In this document: positions 56,630 through 64,000 of the stretch, one piece after another
Layout: each line of letters opens with the position of its first letter
Position numbering within the stretch: the stretch's first letter is position 1
Assembly: GCA_004380135.1 (NCBI GenBank)
Contig: QXCR01000017.1
Coordinates: 230,010-294,009, forward strand
Direction: 5' to 3'
Origin: Stemphylium vesicarium
Taxonomy: Eukaryota; Ascomycota; Dothideomycetes; Pleosporales; Pleosporaceae
DNA length: 64,000 nt
The notes under the pieces: generated by a model
Told to the model about the DNA's origin: nothing
The model's input: only the letters and a program-made list of their open reading frames with translations
Databases searched by the model: none
Translations under genes and position numbers: made by a program

Positions 56630-59600
56630 TTAGCTTACGTTACTACTATAACCCAGCACTTCGACAAGTACATTTATAACTGTACTTAGTGACCACATCG
56701 CAACAAGACCCCAGCCGATGACTTTGTCCATTTTCCACTTGCGTATGGGTACGGCGACGAGAAGTCCAGCTAAGGTGAATAGTAGCGTTGCCCCAGAAAT
56801 GACTAGTGTTGTGCTAACAGCGATGTGATAGGGCTTGAAATGAACCGTTTGGTCCGGATGCTTCTCATGTCGGTGCTCTCCCTTGGAGATAATCATGTAA
56901 CAGCCACTAAGGCCTATTCCGAGCAAGATGTTGAGCATGGGGCCACCAAAGCAGGCTGAGAGCGCCATGATAGGAAACCCTAAACGTGCGACGGTGATGT
57001 CGGCCACAAGGTCTCCTAGCGAGTTGCCAACAGCGAAAATGGTCAAACCAAGGATTGCGTCGGACATGTTAAGAATCACGCCCAAGGTACGCAATACCCC
57101 CACCACCTCATTGGCAATTGTACTGATCCATGCAATGGCGACAGCGAAACCAAGAAAGCAAAGCGCTGAACGCCAATGGGGTGGGCGATTGGGCGATGTA
57201 GTCAGCAGGATGGGGGCAAGGACACATAAAGAGGCGATGAGGGCGTAAAGGGTGTGACGCAAGAGAGCGCGAGGGTTGTCGGGTTCGATGTTCGCCCATA
57301 GAACAAGGACTAGAAAGAGTGGCGCTGTAAAGATCTGCACAATGACCAGCCATCGGTTCCAATGTTTTGGTTCGGAGGGTACAGCAACAGAGGGAATCTG
57401 TTTGGGAGATTGCGCAACAGCTTCAGCACTTGTGATACACACCTCAGGTGGGTGGCCATTCGTCGTACTCGAAAAACTCATCTGCGCAAGTAGACTTGGA
57501 GACCTGGTGACTTTGTGAACTCCCATGTCCGTAGACGTTTCTGGTGGCAAAACGATAGAGATGCTCCGCGCGTGGGAATCTCTGCTTTCCATATGCGTCG
57601 TGGTTGAATGCAATAGATTAAAGTCAGGAGAGACTTCGGTATGCCCTCCTTCAGAATCATCTTTCTGGGGCTCGACCACAGGTAGAGTGATAGTGAGTAA
57701 GAATACTGGTATGCTTGCGATTAACCCCAGGACTTTGTCGAACATGTTCTTATTGCTCCAATTGATGAGCGTCGGGAACAGAGCCTCGATGAGGATATAT
57801 GGTGCGGGTAGAAGATTGGATGGCCACCATCTAGGTGTTTTGGCCTGATCGAACAAATTAAATGGGTCTTTAGGAAAGTACGCCGACTCTGGAGAGGCAC
57901 TGGGAGAGGGTAGACGTAGGCTATGGGGCCTTGACGCGGACTGAGCTGACCATGGGTAATCGGTGTAAGCGGGGAAAGGTATTGGCGGCGAGTTTGCATC
58001 TGGCACTGCCAGGCGTAGACTGGGGGCTGGCTGTCGTTCCCTGGACTCTATCACGGAAGTAGAAAGTGGACTTGAAGACAATGTGTCATGGCGGAGAGGT
58101 GTCCTATCATCGCTGCCTGGAGGTGCTAGCCTGTTGGGTGAGAAAGATCTTGCCTTGGGCGTATCTGAAGTAGGACCCTGTGAAGATGGGGAGTTTGGTG
58201 GAGACAGTGAGATGGTAGGCGAGGATGGTGCGTGCAGCAACCCGCCATGGTCGATTGGAGTTGCGGATGCAAAGGTTATGTCGGGTACACACTGTCCCCG
58301 TAGGGTGCTCGGATGCAATTGAACGTTGTCAATGTCATTGGTCGAGACAGCTCGGACTCGGGTACCAATACCAGGCTGAGCGTCTAGGTTTGGCCGGCTT
58401 GTTTGTGACGAGACGCTCAAAGCATTTGAATGCACGTCAAAACGAGGACGCATGGAGGGGTTCACTGGATTGTTGACGATGTTCTGTTGCTGAGCAGTGG
58501 TATAGGTTGGATCATCAGAGTATCGACGAAGGCTGATGGGCATGGACTGGATGTTCCGTGACTTCTGCAACGAAGATAGCACGGCCCTGAACTCAAGTGC
58601 TCCCACCAAGCTGGGACGAATGGGAGTGTGAGTGTTGCGTCGGGACATGCTCGGCCTGTTGACGCGCATGTTGTTGGTCAGCTCGCCCATCCAGCGTTCG
58701 CGCTCCTCTTCATTGTCGTCATCGTTGATCATGCCCTCGTCGCCACCCGCGCGTTCAAGCATGGAGAAATCGTCGACGGATATACCGCGACTAGAACTCC
58801 TACTATCCGCGTTTGTTTCGTCGTCGTGGTACTCTGGAAAATCTTCCTCTTCACCGCCAGGCGTGATATAGTGACTCCTCATGGCAGCTGCCCTGATCCG
58901 GCGCGTTTTTCTCAAGTTGAGCCACCAATGCCAGGCCACGACAAAGGCTACGTAAAAGAGATAGAAAGCAACCATGGTGATGGACTCCCATAGATGCAAT
59001 TTCCCGTCCACGATGAAGCCCATGCTGAAGGCTGCGGCGACAAGAAAGAAGCCGACGTCGCGAACAAAGCTCTTGCGCGCAACTTGGAAGGGGCGAATGA
59101 GGGCCATGGAGCCTGAGACGACTGCGGTGATGAAGCATGCAGCGCCAATCAGTTCACCAACTGCGAGACTCGCTGCGTGAGTGCGGAAGGCGGCAAAAGT
59201 GGAGAATACATCTGGACTGCCGTTGCCAAAGGCGAGCAGCGTCACGCCAGCCAGGCTCTCGCTCATGCCCAGCATGCGCGCAATGGTATTGAGATTGATA
59301 CAAAAGAAGTCGCTCGCGGCGATTCCAATGGTACTGAAGAGCAGGGCGAGCCAGAGCGTCATGAGAACGAAAGCGACGGGCTTCGCGTGAGGCAGGCGGC
59401 AGTAGTAAACGGTTAGGTATGAGATGACGCCGGCTTCTTCATCGGGGCAGTTTGCGCGCACAAAGGCGCACTGGTCGGTGGCGTGGTGGACGAGGCGGCA
59501 CTGGACACAATCAGCATCTAGTGTACAGGCCGAGGGTAGAGGCGAGGCCTACTTCTTCATCCAAGATGGCTGCGTCTCTCTTGCGTAACGGCACATGCGC

Positions 59601-59744
59601 CGCCGTGTTGGCGTCGACTCGTGTCTTGGCCCATGAGAGCAGCGAGATGAGGGCAATGGCGAGAATGGTGAGAGCGAAGGGTCGTGCTGAGTAACGCGGC
59701 CGCCGCAGTCGCTGGGCCGTCTCGAAGATGGTGTTGGGATGCAT
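56630..59744 (-). CDS. Cation/Ca2+ exchanger (CaCA family, NCLX/SLC8B1-like)
   Basis: Two exons, 59553-59744 and 56630-59500, give 1020 residues. The 52-bp intron (GTAGGC donor, GTCCAG acceptor) joins ILDEE to CRLVHHATDQCAFVRANCPDEEAG, a cysteine-rich segment typical of the NCLX branch. A hydrophobic segment near residue 25 may be a signal anchor. The first alpha repeat has the GNGSPDVFSTF motif. A long Ser/Pro-rich cytosolic loop (about 250-600) follows, then the second alpha repeat with VGNSLGDLVADITVARLGFPIMALSACFGGP. These repeats form the ion site, and the protein should exchange Ca2+ for Na+, K+ or H+ across an internal membrane (vacuole, ER or mitochondrion). The ATG at 59744 is the only good start. 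Confidence 0.92.
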
Positions 59745-60424
59745 TGTCACGGCATGTTCTCCACGGGCTCACAGAAGTGGTTGGGGGTGCGAGAAGAGAG
59801 TTGAATGAGGCGCAACGGGTAGGGCGACGGTGTGATTGAAAGCTGGGGAGGATGAGTAGTGTGCGCTGGCGTCACAGGCCAGCGGAGGGCGGAGCGCAAG
59901 CCGTTTGATCGGGGATGGCTGCTGCTGTCGCCGGGGGTATGATAGGCGCGAGAGTAGGACGGTGGACGGGCGAAGGGCGGCGAGGGGTATCCCACGATGA
60001 GAATACAGTAGTGATGCTTGTTGGCGAAACGAAAGCGAGGGAGCGTGTAAATAGAGTAGAGCAAAGGCGAGCGAGGTCTGGTCAAGCTCGCGTCGTCGCT
60101 GGCAGCACACGGTGCGATGGCTGATGGTATGGCGCTGTGGCGATGTGGCGGTATGACGGTGTGGCGGTGCAAACCAAGGCGGCAGTCTGCGTCCCAGACG
60201 AGAGCGCGAGTGGAACTCGGCTGACCCCCCCACGTCGCGTGGGTGCCCTGCTGCCTCCCCCCCCCCGTCTCGCCCTGCGCTTGGACCCAGCGTGTTGACA
60301 AACAAGACAATCCATCCCACCACGGCACACCGACGACGAGTGCCAGGCAGCAGCCAACAAAAGTACCGTCACCCAATCGCCGCCGCACACACAGCTCGAT
60401 ACACACGCACGACGCACCCTTGCC
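59745..60424. other. Divergent promoter region
   Basis: A 680-bp spacer between the exchanger (minus) and condensin (plus) genes. A cytosine run lies at about 60256-60267. Frames here are low complexity and not recognised. Confidence 0.45.
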
Positions 60425-62961
60425 ATGCCGCGCACGACTAAATACACGAAGGCAGCCTCGCCGCAGAAGACACCCATCAAGTAGGCTATGCTGCCCATAC
60501 GCGTGTTGCGCACATGGATCCAGCTAACTTGCGTAGAGTGCCCCTCAATGACGACCGCCACGAAAAAGCCATCCGCCGCCATGCACAGCAAGAAGCCCAG
60601 CGCAACTCGATGCGAGCCCCAACAACCACTCCCGGACGACGGCGCATCTCGCTCGCAGCCGGCCAAGACAGTCCCCATACCCCCTCACAGGACCGAAATG
60701 GCATGCCCGATGTCACTGGCACGGCCGTAACTCCAGGCAAGCGCGTAATGCCTCTGCTCGCCAACTTCGAGGAGTGGATGAAGATGGCAACCGACAACGT
60801 AGGCACACGTCGCCTGGTCGTGGCCTTGGCCTAATGCTAACCCAGCCAACAGAAAATCAACGCCAACAATTCTTGGAATTTCGCCCTCATCGACTATTTC
60901 CACGAGATGTCGTTGCTCAAAGAGGGTGACGGCGTCAACTTCCAGAAAGCGAGCTGCACCTTGGACGGATGTGTCAAGATATACACTAGTCGAGTCGACA
61001 GCGTTGCCACTGACACGGGCAAGCTTCTGAGTGGACTTGCCGAAAATGCAGGCAGGAGGCGCCGCGGCGACGCAGACGAGGGCGAAGAGGGCGAGGACGA
61101 TGAAGGCGAAGGAGAGGATGGGGAGGATGGCCAGAAGAAGCGCAAAAAAAGATCTGCCCGGTCGGCTGAAGCTACACTGGCATCGTCCTTTGCACAGCTG
61201 CAGAACAAGAAAATGGAACTCGAGTTCTCCGTGGACCCGCTGTTCAAGAAAGCTTCCGCCGATTTCGACGAAGGAGGCGCAAAAGGACTCTTGCTCAATC
61301 ACCTGGCTATCGACGGAAAGGGGAGAATTGTCTTTGATAGCAGCGACGACGCAAATGATGCGACCGCTGAAGATACCCGCCCACTCCCGAGCCACGACGA
61401 CCCGAGCCAGCAGCGGGTGGGGTCGCAAGACGCGCAGCCTTCCGACGACATTGACATTGACATATATGGATTGGCTGCAAAGTACTTTCCTGACTTATCT
61501 CGACTTGAGGAGCAAGATGTCTGCCCGTCCATGAAGACGTTCGATCTTGGCGATGTCAATGGCTCAATGGATCTTCCCTTCCTCAAGGCCCCTGATGATT
61601 GGCGGGACGACGTGCAAGATAAGGAAGAAGAAGACGGCCCAGGGAATCGATCAGGCATCTTTCTTGATGATGACAACCCCATGGGATTTGATGACGATGA
61701 CGTAAACGTGGGGGGATTCAATTTGCCCCCAGAAACAGGTTTTGGAGAAGGCGGCGAGGTGTGGGCTCGGGAAGCTCTACGAGATCCACAAGCTCGCGTT
61801 CACACTATGGGGGTTGAAGGCAATGAGGAGGCTGCCGAGGGTGCTGAGGGAGCTGTCAGCGCGGATACCCAGTACGGCGTCTTGATGGTGCACGGCCGCG
61901 ATCAAGAACAAAAAAACATCCTAAGCTATTTCGACCAGGCCCTGAACAAGAGCTGGGCTGGACCCGAACACTGGCGCATCTCAAGAGTCAAGCACGTTGG
62001 GAAAGCGGCGCCTGCAGTAAAGAGGAAAGAAAAAGAGCCTTTCGAGGTCGACTTTGCTGCATCCATGTCGCAGTCACTAGCAGACATGCTCTACACGCCC
62101 GCAACGTCGAATTCAACCATCTCTCTCCCGAGAGCACAGTGGAAATCCAAGTCTCGTAATCTTTTACCAGATGACAAACATTTCAACTCCAGGCAATTAT
62201 TGCGCTTGTTCCTCAAGCCCAAGGCTCGCATGGGTTCCAGAAAAGATGATCGACGAATTCAGCCAACATCCAGTGAGCCCGCACATGGACACATTGACGA
62301 AGCATACTGGGCCGGCCAAGGCAACCACGTCGAAAGCGATGATGTGCAGGGCAACTACGATGCAGATTTCTTCCAAGACGATGGCTTGCCGATGCCTGGC
62401 GGGCCTGTCGACGATGACGACGACTTTGCTGATGCTCGCGACCATTTCTCACCGGCACCTGAAGCCCATGACGCTACACAGCCGCTCGGCGCTATGCTCC
62501 CAAGCTCGCAAGCAGACGCTTTTGGTGCGCAACTAGTAACACAAAGCCGAAGATTCCGTCCGGAATACGTGCAGTATGCTAGGGTCGCGAAGAAGGTAGA
62601 CGTGAAGAGATTGAAGGATGAGCTGTGGAAGGGCATCGGCCTTGAAGGCGTAAGTGCTTATAACCTGTTTTCTTCTCCAAACTTCTAATTTACCATGATG
62701 CAGATCTCCGCGCCCCCGATGCCAAATGTTGCCGATGACCCAGCGAACAAGGCGGTCGATGGATCCCTGACCTTCACCAAGGTCGTCAATAGCTTACAAG
62801 CAGTTTATCCAAAGCAGACAATGGCGGATATTTCTACAAGCTATTGCTTCATCTGCTTGCTGCATCTCGCAAATGAGCAAGGCCTGGTCATTGAAAACCA
62901 GGAAAGGTTTGAGAACCTTACTATTAGGAAGGATTTCACAGCGGAACTGGATGTTGGCTGA
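60425..62961 (+). CDS. BRN1: Condensin complex subunit 2 (Barren/Brn1/Cnd2 kleisin)
   Basis: Four exons, 60425-60480, 60537-60798, 60853-62649 and 62704-62961, encode 790 residues. The introns are 54-56 bp with GTAGGC and GTAAGT donors. The N-terminal kleisin region has MPLLANFEEWMKMATDN and NANNSWNFALIDYFHEMSLL, the part that binds the Smc2 neck, then VNFQKASCTLDGCVKIYTSRVDSVATDTGKLLSGL. The middle is acidic, with long Asp/Glu tracts. The C-terminus (KKVDVKRLKDELW, LTFTKVVNSLQAVYPK, ISTSYCFICLLHLANEQGL) is the winged-helix part that binds the Smc4 head. The kleisin closes the condensin ring needed for chromosome condensation. In budding yeast condensin is enriched at rDNA, which lies 500 bp away here; that proximity is likely chance. 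Confidence 0.95.
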
Positions 62962-63480
62962 GGTTGACAGAGCCCAAGCATAGCTTACCATGATCGTGCT
63001 ATGCATTCGTCAAGACAAGGACTAGGAAGGAATGCGTGGGCAGAATCAAGTTACTAGATACCACCAATCTACTTATAGTGGGGCTGGCCAGAGGGATCTA
63101 GGTCCAGCGCCCGTCATCGCGAGAACGTGCACTAGTATAAGGGGCAATTACAGGCAATAGTATTCGATTCACACTGCAATAGAATAGTGGGGGATAGCTC
63201 TATATTACTACACTAGGTGGGGTAGTAGTAAGGAGAATAGTTCTTACTAGTCTTCCCCGCGCAAAGCGCGGGTTAAGAGCATGAACCTTGACCAAGGCGT
63301 GAGTGCAAGACGCAAACATGTTGGGACCAAATCCTTTCAACTGCAGGCCGCAGGAATGGGTGATACACCCACCCACATAATGCACGACCACGCCGCCTAC
63401 TTGTAAATGCGCAAGTATAGCTCCAAATGATATTGTTTCTTTACATCTTCTATAGACTCTATATAACGTAGGTGTAACAC
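62962..63480. other. Unique DNA between the condensin gene and rDNA
   Basis: About 520 bp with no recognised gene. It contains a perfect 7-bp inverted repeat with a 3-nt loop (CCCGCGC-AAA-GCGCGGG, 63256-63272) and ends in TAACGTAGGTGTAACAC (63464-63480), which resembles sequence inside the transposon at 53371-53385. Confidence 0.5.
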
Positions 63481-63481
63481 C

Positions 63482-63590
63482 CGCCTTAAAATGATTGGCA
63501 GCCGACCTACTGGTTTCGGAGCGCAGCACAATTCTTGCACTTTGAATCAGCCTTGGTTGAGCATCCATCAAGACCACATTTTTTTCAACT
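63482..63590 (+). other. ITS2, 5'-truncated
   Basis: The sequence from CGCCTTAAAATGATTGG through CCTACTGGTTTCGGAGCGC to CATCCATCAAGACC and the T-run before TTTTGACCTCGG matches the 3' part of Pleosporalean ITS2 as I recall it. The 5' part of ITS2, 5.8S, ITS1 and 18S do not precede it: unique DNA begins at about 63481. Confidence 0.85.
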
Positions 63591-63625
63591 TTTGACCTCG
63601 GATCAGGTAGGGATACCCGCTGAAC

Positions 63626-63657
<32 letters not shown>

Positions 63658-64000
63658 CAACAGGGATTGCCCTAGTAACGGCGAGTGAAGCGGCAACAGC
63701 TCAAATTTGAAATCTGGCTCTTTTAGGGTCCGAGTTGTAATTTGCAGAGGGCGCTTTGGCTTTGGCAGCGGTCCAAGTTCCTTGGAACAGGACGTCACAG
63801 AGGGTGAGAATCCCGTACGTGGTCGCTAGCTATCGCCGTGTAAAGCCCCTTCGACGAGTCGAGTTGTTTGGGAATGCAGCTCTAAATGGGAGGTAAATTT
63901 CTTCTAAAGCTAAATATTGGCCAGAGACCGATAGCGCACAAGTAGAGTGATCGAAAGATGAAAAGCACTTTGGAAAGAGAGTCAAACAGCACGTGAAATT
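63591..64000 (+). rRNA. 28S (LSU) rRNA, 5' part including D1
   Basis: Starts TTTTGACCTCGGATCAGG and continues with the universal fungal LSU sequence: CCGCTGAACTTAAGCATATC, GGAGGAAAAGAAACC, the D1 domain, and GAAAAGCACTTTGGAAAGAG near the end. It runs off the window at 64000. The stretch looks intact, with no sign of RIP decay. Confidence 0.97.

Noticed and set aside
63200..63577. 125-codon minus frame over the rDNA junction
   Set aside because: It runs through ITS2 antisense and spans the junction, so it is not a gene.
1..64000. CRISPR arrays, tRNA genes, bacterial operons
   Set aside because: No repeat-spacer pattern was seen, no tRNA I could support by eye, and the gene structures are eukaryotic.

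Overview
This window is nuclear DNA of a filamentous ascomycete, most likely of the Pleosporales (Dothideomycetes). Genes are dense and carry short (44-180 bp) GT-AG introns with fungal branch sites. The products are fungal (Zn2Cys6 factor, GH7 cellulase remnant, Atg1, dolichol kinase, SNG1-like protein), and the right end carries ITS2 and 28S rDNA. The ITS2 text looks like Pleosporaceae, perhaps Pyrenophora; that is from memory and unchecked.

Layout. The left 13 kb is accessory. It holds a 5'-truncated GH7 cellobiohydrolase, a Zn2Cys6 transcription factor, a very unusual four-exon gene for a 113-aa protein with 24 cysteines spaced exactly every third residue, an MCT-like MFS transporter, an SNG1/DUF3533 membrane protein, a chromodomain protein and a gene-poor stretch with decayed coding sequence. 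From 14 to 51 kb is a conserved housekeeping block: PEX10, ATP11, a BAR-PH-ArfGAP, eIF3b, a 3-beta-HSD/sterol dehydrogenase, a NAT9-like acetyltransferase, RRP9, RPT4, a PPWD1-type WD40-cyclophilin, ATG1, dolichol kinase, an M1 aminopeptidase, cytochrome c1 and a ubiquitin-like-domain protein. Most neighbours are divergent or convergent with short gaps.

From 51 to 64 kb the window becomes mixed. It has a His-Me finger endonuclease-like gene with an in-frame stop, a 1.73-kb TIR transposon remnant with a TA target duplication and RIP-like decay, a 2OG-Fe(II) oxygenase, an NCLX-like cation/Ca exchanger and the condensin subunit Brn1/Cnd2. Then, after about 500 bp of gene-free DNA, an rDNA unit starts abruptly inside ITS2 and runs through intact-looking 28S to the window end. 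18S, ITS1 and 5.8S are absent, so this is either the edge of the rDNA array or a dispersed rDNA fragment.

The housekeeping genes do not form one pathway; they cover proteasome, translation, ribosome biogenesis, peroxisome, mitochondria, autophagy, glycosylation and chromosome condensation. The most novel item is the cysteine-triplet protein at 4618-5194, whose reading frame only becomes clear after splicing. Exon limits given here were worked out by eye from splice signals and protein continuity; no searches were run.
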